From a virus, in the IMG/VR virus record IMGVR_UViG_3300025174_000008, positions 41,771 to 105,770 of that record: 64,000 nt of DNA, one strand, 5' to 3'. How positions within the stretch are numbered: the first letter of the stretch is position 1; each line of letters starts with the position of its first letter. The translations under genes and the position numbers were made by a program. Under the pieces are notes generated by a model, which was not told the origin of the DNA, ran no database searches, and saw nothing but the letters and a program-made list of their open reading frames with translations. This document shows, one piece after another, positions 32,435 to 44,920 of the stretch.

Positions 32435-33554
32435 CCACCGACCCCTGCCTACCCTGTCCGAGCTCGACAGTGCCTTCCACGCGGCCGTCCATACCCGACG
32501 GGACGACTCCGACGGGCACACGGGGTCCCTCTACGACTACCTCGGGGGAGTCGGCGCCCTGGTGTTCAGGGGGCTCTCGGCGCGAGAACGCGACCACGCC
32601 CGGAAGATCTACCTTTCGGGGGCCCGGGGTGCAGACCTCGACCAACGCGTGCTGAGCCGCCGCGGGGTAACGCGGAACGCCGACCAGCGCGGCACCGGTA
32701 TCGCCTACATGACCCGCGTCGGGACGGCCGGCACCACGATCTGGCGCTGGACCCGGATCCTGGTGTCGCTGGACGGCCAAGACCCGATCATCGTCCGGGC
32801 CTCTTCTGACTACACGGTGCTGCCCGGGGTGACCTCGATTCCGCTGCCCATCGAGCAGGAGATCTCGGGACTGTCCGCCGACCTCTCGGTGGTGTCGGTG
32901 CAGTGCAAGAGGCTCGAGCTCCTGGACCTGCTCGAGGAGAGCTGGACCGTCACCAAGCTGGTGTGCACGGCCGGGCAGGCTTACGAGAAGGACGAGGACT
33001 ATCTCGCCCGGGCCGACGATACGGTGCTGGAAGCGCGCGTCGGGTACGAGTCCGCAATCGAGAAGGCCTGCAAAGACGCCGGGGCTTCCCGGGTCGTTCT
33101 GTTCCGTTCCGATTACACGGGCGGGGACATCGGCATCAACAACGTCGTGGTAGGCGATGCCGGCGGCGAAACCCCGGATGCTTTGCTTCTGGCGTGCCGA
33201 CTCGCCCTGGCGCGCGTCTCCATGGTGGGGGCCAACGTCCAGGCCCTACCGATGACTCGCCAGCAAGTGGAGCTCGCGGTGAACGTGGAGCTCTGGCAGC
33301 CGATGGCCAACCCGAGGTCTACCGAGATCGAAGCCGCAAACGCCATCATCGACTACTTCCAGAACCGGGAAAACCCGTTCGTCTGGAAATACGCGGCTAT
33401 CGAGGCGGCTGCCCTAAGGGGACTCAGCGACGTACACACCATTGCCGTCTCCGGAACCGCAGAACCCGTCCTAGCCACGCTCTTTACCCCGCCCGTCGTG
33501 GAGTGGGAAGCCTGCGCGTGGAAGGTCGTCGTCAAAATCACCGTCGCAGCGTAA
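32427..33554 (+). CDS. baseplate J-like protein, second copy
   Basis: A 375-residue protein from GTG. Residues about 180-205 (TAGQAYEKDEDYLARADDTV) and IEKACKDAGASRVVLFRSDY, then GDIGINNVVVGDAGG, are signatures of Baseplate_J / Mu gp47. It follows the gp25-like gene, the normal position. A second J-like gene lies at 24069. It should form the wedge joining hub to sheath. Confidence 0.75.
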   Translation: MPSHRPLPTLSELDSAFHAAVHTRRDDSDGHTGSLYDYLGGVGALVFRGLSARERDHARKIYLSGARGADLDQRVLSRRGVTRNADQRGTGIAYMTRVGTAGTTIWRWTRILVSLDGQDPIIVRASSDYTVLPGVTSIPLPIEQEISGLSADLSVVSVQCKRLELLDLLEESWTVTKLVCTAGQAYEKDEDYLARADDTVLEARVGYESAIEKACKDAGASRVVLFRSDYTGGDIGINNVVVGDAGGETPDALLLACRLALARVSMVGANVQALPMTRQQVELAVNVELWQPMANPRSTEIEAANAIIDYFQNRENPFVWKYAAIEAAALRGLSDVHTIAVSGTAEPVLATLFTPPVVEWEACAWKVVVKITVAA

Positions 33555-33557
33555 CCC

Positions 33558-34337
33558 ATGACCGTTGACGTCGAATACCTGGTGCCGGGGGCGCCCCGGC
33601 TGGCCTACGCCGAGCGCGAGGATGTCCTGGTGCTCGTGCCGCCGGAGCTCCGCTCCGAAGAGGCGCAGCCGGTATTGAATGCCATCGTCGACATTCTCGT
33701 GGCGATGAGCCTCGAGTACCAGCGGGACTCGGACCGGTGCATCGCCGGGTGCGACCCCGAGCGGGCGGAAGATTCCCCCCTAGACGCGGTGGCCTCGGAC
33801 CGGGGAGCAGAGCGGGCCAGCGGTGAGGAAGACGAAGCTTTCCGAGCGCGCACACTAGGCATTACCCCAAACGCATCGCTTTCGGCGATCTACGCCGCGG
33901 TCAACGCGATTCTAGCTCCCTGGACCGCTACGACTTGCCAGATCATCGAAAGCCACCTGGACCGATTTTGCGTGCGCTCGAACACGACAGCGCTCGACTG
34001 GCACGCATTCATCGGATTCCAAGCGCTCTACCCAGACAGGCTCTACGACGACGGGACAGTCGCCACGGTAACGGGGCGCGGCGGCACCGGGGCGCACATC
34101 TACTCGAACACGGCGCTCCGGATGTTCACGATTCTGTTACCGAGCCTGAGTATGCTCGAGCCGGCCGACGTGTGGCCTCAGTCGATCATCGGCTACGGGC
34201 TTTTCGTGGGCTACGACGCCTTCATTCATCCCCCGGGGGCCAACATGACCATGGTCTACCGGGCGATCGAAAACGCAGTCCTGCAGATCGCGGGGCACTC
34301 AATCAGCTTCACCATGATCGAGGACAGGACGCTCTGA
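33558..34337 (+). CDS. baseplate/tail protein, gpI-region
   Basis: A 259-residue protein. N-terminal helices (QPVLNAIVDILVAMSLEYQR), then an EDEAFRARTLGITPNASLSA motif and an IYAAVNAILAPWTATTCQII segment resemble the DUF2313/gpI-type baseplate protein that binds fibres. It comes after J and before fibre-attachment genes. The C-terminal part (HIYSNTALRMFTILLPSLSM) is beta-like. Its stop overlaps the next ATG. Confidence 0.6.
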   Translation: MTVDVEYLVPGAPRLAYAEREDVLVLVPPELRSEEAQPVLNAIVDILVAMSLEYQRDSDRCIAGCDPERAEDSPLDAVASDRGAERASGEEDEAFRARTLGITPNASLSAIYAAVNAILAPWTATTCQIIESHLDRFCVRSNTTALDWHAFIGFQALYPDRLYDDGTVATVTGRGGTGAHIYSNTALRMFTILLPSLSMLEPADVWPQSIIGYGLFVGYDAFIHPPGANMTMVYRAIENAVLQIAGHSISFTMIEDRTL

Positions 34338-35584
34338 TGGAAACGCTCTACACGCATACCGTAGCCGGCCAATCCTTGGATCAAGAGGAGCTGAACCTCG
34401 TTTCGGCAGAATCCGCCAAGGCGGATGACCGGGTCTTGGCGGAATTGCTGCGCATGATTCCCGGGCTAGCCGCGGGGTATGTCCACAAAGCCATTTTACC
34501 GTACCGAATCGAAGGCCTGCACCCGGACGAGACGGCCCACAGTACGACGGCGCTCATTACCCCGTATGGCACCACGGGAAGTGTGCTGGTGCATCCGTTC
34601 CGAGCCCTCATCGGGAGCCGCTACGTTGCGTCAAGCAGCACTTGGTACGATATCCGGACGGCGCGGTATCTGGGAAATATCGACCCGCTCTGGGCATACC
34701 AATTGGTGCTGGACGCCACCGTCGCAAACCACCGGTGGGACCTCATTTATGCGCGCGTCGACCTCACGGTGGAGTCCACTCCGGTAGAGCGCATCGTGCG
34801 CAGCGGCGGCGGTGACGCCGCCGAGGATATCAGCCTCTACACCAACACCACCGTCACGCTTGGGGTCGTGAAGGGGGCAGAAGGCGCTAGCCCCACGAAG
34901 CCGGTACTGCCGAGCGATGGGAGCGGAGCCTACTACGTCGCGCTGGCCTACGTGGTCCTGCCGCACCCGTTTACGTCGAGCACCGCCGTCGAGCCCGCGT
35001 GGATCCACGAAAACGCGACAACGGCTCCCATCGCCTCTTCCACCGGAGCCGTAACGCTCAAGCCGGCCTCGTTCGCGTATGCTGACGACTCGCCGCTTTG
35101 GGCCCAGCGAGCCTGGGGTCCATCCGACGAGCGGCCCGAAGAGCACCTTCCAGCCACCATGACGGGTGGCGCCGAGCGGATCCTTGCCTTCGACTTCCTG
35201 GACGTGGTGAAGAGCCTCGACCCGGACGCGGCAACCATCATCGACAACTCCATCGATTGGAGCAACCGGATTCTGACCTTCACGGTCTACGGAACCGCCG
35301 TTGCGGGGCGGCGCTTTTCTTGGATGCCAAACAGCGACCCATTGGTCGAGGTCGAGCCGGGAGGCGCCACGTCGACCTTCATGGGGAACACGTTCAACTC
35401 AGCCATGCCGGCGCTCACTCTGAACTCGACGAGCTTCCCGGTCATCACCAGCGATTCGAGCTTGGTTATTGGGGTAGCGACCACCGGAGAACTCACGGCA
35501 ACGTACATTTCCGGGACCACGCCGCTCGTCGAAAAGTACTGCATTCTCGTGCACGCCACGGGGCAATTCACCAACGCGAAGTAA
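34337..35584 (+). CDS. fibre-base/receptor-region protein, paralogue 1
   Basis: A 415-residue protein starting METLYTHTVAGQSLDQEELN. It is beta-rich without collagen repeats. The N-terminal 90 residues and several inner blocks (LILPYRIEG-like, [40 protein letters not shown]) align with the protein at 35588, so the genes are tandem duplicates. They lie between the baseplate and the long fibres and may build the fibre base. No enzyme motif. Confidence 0.6.
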   Translation: METLYTHTVAGQSLDQEELNLVSAESAKADDRVLAELLRMIPGLAAGYVHKAILPYRIEGLHPDETAHSTTALITPYGTTGSVLVHPFRALIGSRYVASSSTWYDIRTARYLGNIDPLWAYQLVLDATVANHRWDLIYARVDLTVESTPVERIVRSGGGDAAEDISLYTNTTVTLGVVKGAEGASPTKPVLPSDGSGAYYVALAYVVLPHPFTSSTAVEPAWIHENATTAPIASSTGAVTLKPASFAYADDSPLWAQRAWGPSDERPEEHLPATMTGGAERILAFDFLDVVKSLDPDAATIIDNSIDWSNRILTFTVYGTAVAGRRFSWMPNSDPLVEVEPGGATSTFMGNTFNSAMPALTLNSTSFPVITSDSSLVIGVATTGELTATYISGTTPLVEKYCILVHATGQFTNAK

Positions 35585-35587
35585 GCC

Positions 35588-36895
35588 ATGGAACAGCGTT
35601 ACATCCACTCCGTCGACGGGCAGGCGTTCGACCAGACCGAGCTCAACCTGGTAGCGGAGGAAGCCGCCAAGGCCGACGATCGATTGTTGGCAGAGCTCTT
35701 CCGGTTCTGTCCGCGAACAACGACCTCGCTTCAGAAGATGATCCTGCCCTACCGGATCGAAGGTTACGTCAATGACGGAGGGTCACCTCCGGGAGCACTG
35801 AACTCCTCGGCCCTAGTGCGTCCCAATGGAGCCACCGGGCAGGTGATGGTGTTCTCGTTCCGCGCCTTCGTCGGCCCAATTACCAACGTGGCACCGGCGG
35901 CGTGGTACGAGGCCCGGAGCGGAAGATTCGTCGGAGACACGAACGGACCGACCCTGGGACAAGCTGTCCAGTTAGACGATACCGCAGCCAATAATCGCTG
36001 GGACCTGATCTATGCGCGAGTCCAGGTCGATCTGCCGACGGGGAACGAGAATCGAGTTGTCCGAACGATCAGCGGAGTGGCGACGCAAGCTATCCCGCTC
36101 TACACGAACAACTGGGTGACGTTGGGGGTGGTCAATGGAACCGAAGATACCAACCCCAGCTATCCGGCTCTGCCGGTAGACGGGGATCTGGGGCCGAACT
36201 TCTACTACATCCCGCTTGCTTACGTGCTGTTGGAGCACCCGTTCACGAGTGGCTCACTGGTAGCCACGCGAAACATCTGTGAGATCGCTCCGATCGCGCG
36301 CTTGGCGTCATCCACCGGGGCAGTGACGGCAGAGCCCGCAACCTTCACCCATGCTGATGCCTCGCCGCTGTGGACACAACGCACGTGGAGCCCAAGCGCC
36401 GGCAGGCCCCAGGAGTTCCTACCTTCGGTCATGTCCGGAGGAGCCATGCGCTTTCTCGCGCTCGACATGAGCGACGCGACCAAGAGCCTTGACCAGAACA
36501 CCGTAACGATCATCGACGAGTCGATGGATTGGTCGAACAGGATCATTTGGTTCTGGATCTATGCGATGCGCAATAGCGCCGCCACGGACTTCGCGTGGAT
36601 GCCGAGCGAGGCCCCCCTGGTTCAGCTCGAGCCGCAGGGGAGACAGATCTCGGTCGTAGGAGAACCCCAAAACCAGACCGTGTTCTTTATGGGGAACACC
36701 TTCAATCAGACTGTGCCGGCACTGGTCCTGGATTCCGAGTGGGAGTTCTGGGGCGCAGGGCAGCACGCCGAACTCGAGATATCGACTGACACGTCGGGGC
36801 GGCTGACGGCTCAATACGTCTACACGGACACCGACCTCGATATGAAGTTCATGATCCTGGCGATCGCAAGCGCGCAGTACCGCAACGCCAAGTAA
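35588..36895 (+). CDS. fibre-base/receptor-region protein, paralogue 2
   Basis: A 435-residue protein starting [20 protein letters not shown], three bases after its paralogue. Shared blocks include [56 protein letters not shown] and the ending QYRNAK versus QFTNAK. About 20 residues of insert near residue 360 ([20 protein letters not shown]) distinguish it. The conserved N-terminus probably docks to the baseplate and the divergent rest faces outward. Confidence 0.6.
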   Translation: MEQRYIHSVDGQAFDQTELNLVAEEAAKADDRLLAELFRFCPRTTTSLQKMILPYRIEGYVNDGGSPPGALNSSALVRPNGATGQVMVFSFRAFVGPITNVAPAAWYEARSGRFVGDTNGPTLGQAVQLDDTAANNRWDLIYARVQVDLPTGNENRVVRTISGVATQAIPLYTNNWVTLGVVNGTEDTNPSYPALPVDGDLGPNFYYIPLAYVLLEHPFTSGSLVATRNICEIAPIARLASSTGAVTAEPATFTHADASPLWTQRTWSPSAGRPQEFLPSVMSGGAMRFLALDMSDATKSLDQNTVTIIDESMDWSNRIIWFWIYAMRNSAATDFAWMPSEAPLVQLEPQGRQISVVGEPQNQTVFFMGNTFNQTVPALVLDSEWEFWGAGQHAELEISTDTSGRLTAQYVYTDTDLDMKFMILAIASAQYRNAK

Positions 36896-36900
36896 GGGCC

Positions 36901-39900
36901 ATGTCGAAAATCATCAGCGACCGCGAGGTCGACGACCCCGTCGTCCTGCCGGCGAACTACCAGCTCGACCACACGGACCGTCGGTTCATCGACGACCAAA
37001 TCCGTGGGACCCAGCAGCAGGAGGTGGACTGCCTGATCAATGGCGTCCATTGTACCTGGTATCGGCTCTCCCCGGGCAGCCCGGCGCTGGCGATTGGTGA
37101 TGTGTTCGTCGTGAGCGAGTCGGACCCGTTGGGACGGACCGTCACGCGAGTCACGGCTTCGACGCTCCTTGCGGCGGGCATGGCCGCCGGGATTGCGGTG
37201 CAGGTGTGCGAGCCGGGGGCGATGATCCTGGGGGCGCTGGACGGGATTCTCCCGTGGGTCATTCACGGCCTGGCGCAGCCCGGGGTCCCGAAGCTCGTCA
37301 TTGTCGATGCGGCCACGGCGCGAGCCAGTGCGGTGGACGCTTACGCGGTGGGGGACTACCCGCTCGGGACGCTCGACCCTGAGGGGAACTTGACGATCTG
37401 CCGGCGCCCAGCAGTGCAGGACACCGAGAGCGAAGTTGGGCCGCAGGGGCCAACAGGGGCGACGGGTCCCACTGGGCCCACCGGAGCGGCGGGCGCGACG
37501 GGGGCCGCCGGAGCCACAGGACCGGCAGGTCCTACGGGGGCCACCGGGGCTACTGGAGCGACGGGCGCAGTAGGCCCTACTGGAGCCACAGGTGCTACGG
37601 GGCCGTCTGGTGCCACCGGATCGACCGGAACTACGGGGTCAACGGGCGCAACGGGCGCGACGGGAGCCACCGGCGCGACTGGAGCCACCGGGGCAACGGG
37701 CACAACCGGAGCGACTGGGGCAGCCGGAGCCACGGGTGCCACTGGGGCCACCGGAGCCACCGGGGCCACGGGTGCGACGGGAGCAGCCGGCGCCACGGGC
37801 GCGACTGGGGCCACCGGAGCGACTGGGGCCACTGGGTCAACGGGCTCCACGGGCGCCACTGGGTCAACGGGCACCGCTGGAGCCACTGGTGCCACTGGCG
37901 CCACGGGCGCGACTGGAGCCACGGGACCCACCGGGGCTACCGGAGCCACTGGACCCACCGGGGCCACTGGTGCCACGGGCGCTACGGGCGCTACTGGAGC
38001 CACCGGACCCACGGGTCCGCCGGGCCCATTCCTCTACGCAGCCAACGAAGCCGCGCTGAACGCGCTTTCTTATGCTGGTCTTCCAGATGGCGCGACCTGC
38101 TTCGTCGGCAGCCACCAAGACGGATGGGAGCTGCTGAACAACTCGTCGGCGACCCCGGTGGCCGGGCTCATCGTGCAGGCCGGGGCCTCCGCCACGGCGC
38201 GATGGCATCGGAAGCTAACGGGGAACGCACGGTGGGCCGAGTACTCGTCGTTTTACATCAACGCTTCCACCGGTAACAACGAGAACCTCGGGACCACGTC
38301 GGGGGCCGCGCTGCAGAGCTGGGACGAGCTCATGTACCGCTGGCGAAACCAACGAGTCAACCGGCTCGTGACCGTCTACGGAATGACCGCCCTCGGGGCC
38401 GTCACGGGCAAGATCCACCTAGGACCGCAAGGCATGGTGGTGCTCGACATGGCGCAGGCCGCGAGCGCGCAGGCGGTCGTTACGGTAAGCGCCGTTGCCG
38501 GGCTCGTGCCGGCATCCCAGGAATTCAACACGCTATCGTGTAGCGGAATCGCCTCGTTTACCCCCTACGTGGGGCAGCGCCTTCGGCTCGTCAACGGCAC
38601 CAACGCGGCGGCATTGTCCTGGATCGCGGTGCAAAATCCCCATGGTGCCGGCGACAGTGTTGCTCGAGTGTCCTGGTGGACCAGCATGGTGCTGACCAGC
38701 ATCGTAGTCGCGGCACCCACGGGGACAGTCAACGCTCTACCGACAGTCGGGAACACGGTATCCTTCGAAATCCCGGGGAACATTCCAGAGGTGGCCCTGG
38801 AGGTCGTATCGGAAGCATCCCTCGGTACCGAGTCACAGTGGGGCGTTATCATCGCCAACGCCACCATCAATAGTGCCCAGGCCGCCAACGCTCGGGTCTC
38901 GATTACGACTAGCGGATACGCGCGGAGTGCCTTCTATGGGTGCCATATCAACGCGACCGAGATTTGCGGGACACCTAAGCTCTATCAGTGCCGATTGCAG
39001 GGGCTGACCTCGAGCCTCACGATTCGAAACACCGACATCATCGGGTGCTTACTGGGCATGAACTCGATACCACAAACGTGGACAGACTGCGTCATGGCGT
39101 CGACCTTAAGCCAAGCCTCACGAATTGTTGGCACACGAATCACGTTCTTGTACCCAAGCGCCGTCTACGCCGCCGTAGGGGCTTTGGGTTACGGTGTGTG
39201 GCTGTTGTCCGGGGATAACTACGTCGAGTCGAACACAGGGATATTTGGGGACGGGAACGCGAATCGTGGAATGCAGCTCCAAATAGGCGCAACACTGAGA
39301 TATCCATCCGTGCCGCCGAGTGTCACGGGGACGAGTGGTGACGTGTTAGTGCACGGAGAAACGCTAACCTGGGCCGAGGCCGCACAGTTGGGCGTCGATA
39401 AGCAGGCTGGGATCTATAGTTCCGCCGGAAACACCATGGTCCGCGCCAACCAGTACGGGCTGTTGACGCTCAATGCTCCGGCCTACACGGCGACGGCGCC
39501 ATCCAGCGGTAGAATCCAACACTGGACGCTCGATGGCGCGGCGGGAGCGGTATCGACCTCCAGGCTCCGGTGCTCGTATGTCGGCAAACTCAACATCATC
39601 GCCGGCGGCGCGAGTACACCGATCATTGGATTGTTCGAGGATTGCTGGGTCGGAAGAACAACCTCCATTAGCGCCGTTCAGTGGAACCTGGAGCTCGGGA
39701 CGCTGGGAGGTTTCATCTTCTTCCCAGCTGGGTTGGGGGCCTCGATTGATATCGAGGCAACGCTTCAGGCGCCCTACGCCAACGCAATAGGGACAGCCGA
39801 AGGGTCACGTGGCTGGAAAGTGCATTACGAGTTCTACTACCCGTCTAACATTCTGATCATGACCCGCTCGGTCCTGTTCGCGGACTGTATGACTTCGCCT

Positions 39901-40023
39901 CCGAGCACATTTTGGCAGGTTGCGGACAATCACACGATGCGCCTGCAGATTCAGCCGACATCCGCGGCGCAGGCGGACTGGATGATCACGCGCAAGATCC
40001 GAATCTTCATGCCCTACGGGTGA
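36901..40023 (+). CDS. collagen-like long tail fibre
   Basis: A 1,040-residue protein. Residues 1-178 form a beta-rich base; about 180-375 are some 65 uninterrupted Gly-X-Y triplets, mostly GAT and GPT, which should trimerise as a collagen-like helix; the rest is a large beta-helix-like domain. Within it [20 protein letters not shown] and [20 protein letters not shown] recur in the protein at 41672. It is likely a host-binding fibre. Codon mixing within the repeat limits recombination but is still repetitive. Confidence 0.8.
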   Translation: MSKIISDREVDDPVVLPANYQLDHTDRRFIDDQIRGTQQQEVDCLINGVHCTWYRLSPGSPALAIGDVFVVSESDPLGRTVTRVTASTLLAAGMAAGIAVQVCEPGAMILGALDGILPWVIHGLAQPGVPKLVIVDAATARASAVDAYAVGDYPLGTLDPEGNLTICRRPAVQDTESEVGPQGPTGATGPTGPTGAAGATGAAGATGPAGPTGATGATGATGAVGPTGATGATGPSGATGSTGTTGSTGATGATGATGATGATGATGTTGATGAAGATGATGATGATGATGATGAAGATGATGATGATGATGSTGSTGATGSTGTAGATGATGATGATGATGPTGATGATGPTGATGATGATGATGATGPTGPPGPFLYAANEAALNALSYAGLPDGATCFVGSHQDGWELLNNSSATPVAGLIVQAGASATARWHRKLTGNARWAEYSSFYINASTGNNENLGTTSGAALQSWDELMYRWRNQRVNRLVTVYGMTALGAVTGKIHLGPQGMVVLDMAQAASAQAVVTVSAVAGLVPASQEFNTLSCSGIASFTPYVGQRLRLVNGTNAAALSWIAVQNPHGAGDSVARVSWWTSMVLTSIVVAAPTGTVNALPTVGNTVSFEIPGNIPEVALEVVSEASLGTESQWGVIIANATINSAQAANARVSITTSGYARSAFYGCHINATEICGTPKLYQCRLQGLTSSLTIRNTDIIGCLLGMNSIPQTWTDCVMASTLSQASRIVGTRITFLYPSAVYAAVGALGYGVWLLSGDNYVESNTGIFGDGNANRGMQLQIGATLRYPSVPPSVTGTSGDVLVHGETLTWAEAAQLGVDKQAGIYSSAGNTMVRANQYGLLTLNAPAYTATAPSSGRIQHWTLDGAAGAVSTSRLRCSYVGKLNIIAGGASTPIIGLFEDCWVGRTTSISAVQWNLELGTLGGFIFFPAGLGASIDIEATLQAPYANAIGTAEGSRGWKVHYEFYYPSNILIMTRSVLFADCMTSPPSTFWQVADNHTMRLQIQPTSAAQADWMITRKIRIFMPYG

Positions 40024-40026
40024 GCC

Positions 40027-41618
<1,592 letters not shown>

Positions 41619-41671
41619 CCACGGCGAAGCGCCGACCATTTGTTCACGGGTTCTTGGAGATCTGAAACACC

Positions 41672-44600
41672 ATGGGTATCCCCCTAACCGGCGACTTCGA
41701 TCGCCTCGGTACCAACTACGGTTTGCACCAATACACGGTAGCCGACGTAGCCGAGCTGAGCGCACTACCGACGGAGCTGTGGCCGGACGGAAACACCGTG
41801 CACGTAGACTCGGTGAAGTGTCTGTTCGTGCTGGAGACTACGGCTGCTGCCGCGGTTGATATGGAGATCGTTGCGACGCTCGAGTCGGGTAGGAAATGGA
41901 TTCGGCACGCCATCAATCTCGATGCGGCGAATCCGTGGCAGGTCCAGACGACCTGGTACGTACACCCAGTAACCGGGAACGACGAAGCCACGGGGGGCTC
42001 AGTCGGAACGGCGCTCAAGACGTTCAAAGAGTTCACTCGGCGGTGGCGCGGGTCGGTGGTACGCGCAAACACTCAAGTCTACATGCTGGCCGCCGGGGGG
42101 ACACTTGAAGGCGAATTGGATGTATCGCCAACGGCATGGGTCGCTCTAGACGGAAGCTTGGCGCTCACGACGTTGGCCACGGCGGTCATCGGCACCTACA
42201 CCACCACATCGGTTGCCAACAACGAATTCCCACTCATCACTGTTTCGGGAATCACGGACCTTACGGCGTATGAAGGGAAACGGATTCGTATAACTGCGGG
42301 CGCTCGCGCGGGTGCATGGTGCTGGATCGCCAAGATCAACCCCGATGGTTTAGGTGTCGCGACCGCGCGAGTGTCGATACCGTGCACTCGCACGGAGATG
42401 CTTACAGGGACAACTGGAGCGGCGTGGCAACCTAACGACGAAATTGTCATCGAGGACTGCCCGGGAATTGAATGCGTGTCAACGCTGTGGCCACACGCGC
42501 GCGTCTGTGACGTGTCCATAAGCGGCAGCATAATCGGGCAACCGATTACAACACCCACCCAAGGATCTGTATTACTTGGTAGCTACTGTAACAGCAGCAG
42601 TAACAGCATGGAGATGTTCGTTTATGGGTGCAGGTTGGCATCCACATGGGTGTTCACTGTTCGTGGACCTTATGGGGTAGTAAGTCTGTGCCTGTGTAAA
42701 GGGACAGGTGGCACCCAATTCCTAGCTAGACAACAACGCTTGTCTAACATCTTAATCCAAGATGGGTATCTGGAGTGCGTCGGATCGCCATCGGAATTAT
42801 TTGGGACCATTGGCGTGTTTGATTGTAACTCGGGGACGAAAGCAGCGCTATCCGCAATCGGGTCGTCAACCGTGGATGCAAGTGCAACGCTACTGGGCAA
42901 AGGCAACGCCCATCTAGGTATCTGGGTCGCAGAAGGTGCGGCGCTTGGGTGGCCGTCCACCGTCTCGACACCACCCAATAGGCTGACAGGCGCAGCGGGG
43001 GACATAGCTATTGGAGCACCATCGGCGTCGCGTGCCCCCATGAGCTGGTCGCAGATGCCGATGTGGCTCAAGGACGCTAACGCCGGAATCTTCGGTGCGC
43101 CATCGGTGGTGGGGCAGGGAGGAAACACCGTTGCCGACTTGGCGGCACTCGCGCTGATTGGTGTCTACAACTACGTTGATGGCGAGCGATTTTGGGTCCG
43201 GTCTACCCGCTGCCACTGGACGCTCCGGACGACGGCTGACGCCGTCGTGGCGATGGAGCGGGTGGCGACAGCAACGGCCGGAAGGGTCTGGGAGCGAGAG
43301 GCGCCGGCGTTACCGAACTCCACCTGGGCCACGCAAGCGAACTGGTACGTCCACCCGAGCACCGGTAGCGATGAAGCTGATGGCGCCGCGAGTGGGACGG
43401 CCCTGCTGACCGTCAAAGAGGTGTTCCGACGACTCCGTGGAGTCACGCTACAACAGAACACGTTCGTCTGGGTTATGGCTGCGGGAGCAACGCTCGACGG
43501 CGATGGCGTCGGGATTAGCTATCCACAGGGATTGGTGATCGACGGCAGTCAGGCAGCGACGACTATACTCACAACGACGGTGGAATCCTTCACCGATATC
43601 AACACCACGACGAACGAATGGAAACTGCTAACCCTGACGGGCGTGTCGGACATGACACCCTACGTGGGCAAGCGTGTCCGAGTTACGTCGGGAGCTCGTC
43701 AGCACAACATCTACCACATCGCAAAAGAGAACCCCGACGGTCTCGGGCTCAACGTCGCGCGCATCAGTACGTCATATTTGATGGATCCGACGGGGGTATT
43801 AGGGGCCGCAGGCACGAATCCACAGGATGGAGATGATGTTGTGGTTGAGGACTTGCCGACGATCGTCGGCATTCCCAGTATGGGGGTAACCGGGCAAGGA
43901 TATTTGGTCGTAAGAAGCTTCAATATCACGAACACGACTTCGTACTGCATAGGGAACAAGACAACAAGCATACTGTCCTATTTGTCAGGATGCAGGCTCG
44001 AATTATCCAGCGTCGTTGATTGGACCATAACTGGTTGCGCCTGGATACGCAGCAGCAACGCCTCTATCTCCGTGACTAGAGTACATAGTGTAGGGGTTAG
44101 TTACTCGGCGTTCATCGGAACGTCACCAGGGATCTCCCTATCCATCAGTCATGGCTACCTGGTTTCCGCCATCGTACAATCCGCGGGGCTACGCTTCTCA
44201 GCGGGAGCAGTCACGAACTACATCTACGTTCCATCTGGGGTCTGGGATTCTACAGTGGCAGACGCCGCTATCGTGCTCACCCATTGCGCGCGCGTCGAGG
44301 TTCAGGCGGGCGGAGTCCTCATGGGTAAGGGCAATACCGGATTCGGGCTGGGGATGTTCGAAGGATGCTCCATCGGTGGGACCAGTGGGAGCTTCTTGAC
44401 GCCGAATATTACGGGCACGAAAGGAGACTTCTTCGTATCGAACTTCTATGCCCCGGACACCATCAGTTGGTCCATGATTCCCTACTGGGACACCGCCTTC
44501 GCAGCGGGAGTATTCGTGCCACTCTACAGCCCTGGTGATGAGGTGGTGTTGTCGAGTGACGCGGCCACGACCGTGCAGACCTGGACGGTCACTGGGTTTC

Positions 44601-44908
44601 CAGCGTCCAAGCGGTTCCTTGTGCCGATCAACATCAACGCGCACATCTGGAGCGCCACGGAAGAGGGGACGATGAGCTGCGCGCTCGACGTCATAGTGAC
44701 GACCAATTCGGGTGGGGTCGCGACGTTGGCGCTGAACACCACTCCTGCGCCGGACTACTCACGGCTACCGGCGGGGTTTGCGCCGACCATGACGTTGTCC
44801 GTTGCGACGAACGTTCTCACGGTACAGATTACCCGACCAGCGGGAGTAGCGTGCAGAGTGCGCCCACGGAAGTGGTTTGATCGACCGATGGAGCTGCAGA
44901 CGGTCTAA
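41672..44908 (+). CDS. tail fibre/spike with two tandem beta-helix units
   Basis: A 1,078-residue protein with an internal duplication of about 480 residues: unit 1 has TWYVHPVTGNDEATGGSVGT and KTFKEFTRRWRGSVV, unit 2 has NWYVHPSTGSDEADGAASGT and LTVKEVFRRLRGVTL, each followed by EGKRIRITAGAR or VGKRVRVTSGAR and by LLGKGNAHLGI or LMGKGNTGFGL. The same unit occurs once in the protein at 36901. This looks like a parallel beta-helix receptor-binding or depolymerase scaffold. The last 150 residues form a separate cap. Confidence 0.7.
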   Translation: MGIPLTGDFDRLGTNYGLHQYTVADVAELSALPTELWPDGNTVHVDSVKCLFVLETTAAAAVDMEIVATLESGRKWIRHAINLDAANPWQVQTTWYVHPVTGNDEATGGSVGTALKTFKEFTRRWRGSVVRANTQVYMLAAGGTLEGELDVSPTAWVALDGSLALTTLATAVIGTYTTTSVANNEFPLITVSGITDLTAYEGKRIRITAGARAGAWCWIAKINPDGLGVATARVSIPCTRTEMLTGTTGAAWQPNDEIVIEDCPGIECVSTLWPHARVCDVSISGSIIGQPITTPTQGSVLLGSYCNSSSNSMEMFVYGCRLASTWVFTVRGPYGVVSLCLCKGTGGTQFLARQQRLSNILIQDGYLECVGSPSELFGTIGVFDCNSGTKAALSAIGSSTVDASATLLGKGNAHLGIWVAEGAALGWPSTVSTPPNRLTGAAGDIAIGAPSASRAPMSWSQMPMWLKDANAGIFGAPSVVGQGGNTVADLAALALIGVYNYVDGERFWVRSTRCHWTLRTTADAVVAMERVATATAGRVWEREAPALPNSTWATQANWYVHPSTGSDEADGAASGTALLTVKEVFRRLRGVTLQQNTFVWVMAAGATLDGDGVGISYPQGLVIDGSQAATTILTTTVESFTDINTTTNEWKLLTLTGVSDMTPYVGKRVRVTSGARQHNIYHIAKENPDGLGLNVARISTSYLMDPTGVLGAAGTNPQDGDDVVVEDLPTIVGIPSMGVTGQGYLVVRSFNITNTTSYCIGNKTTSILSYLSGCRLELSSVVDWTITGCAWIRSSNASISVTRVHSVGVSYSAFIGTSPGISLSISHGYLVSAIVQSAGLRFSAGAVTNYIYVPSGVWDSTVADAAIVLTHCARVEVQAGGVLMGKGNTGFGLGMFEGCSIGGTSGSFLTPNITGTKGDFFVSNFYAPDTISWSMIPYWDTAFAAGVFVPLYSPGDEVVLSSDAATTVQTWTVTGFPASKRFLVPININAHIWSATEEGTMSCALDVIVTTNSGGVATLALNTTPAPDYSRLPAGFAPTMTLSVATNVLTVQITRPAGVACRVRPRKWFDRPMELQTV

Positions 44909-44920
44909 AGGGAGGTCAAG

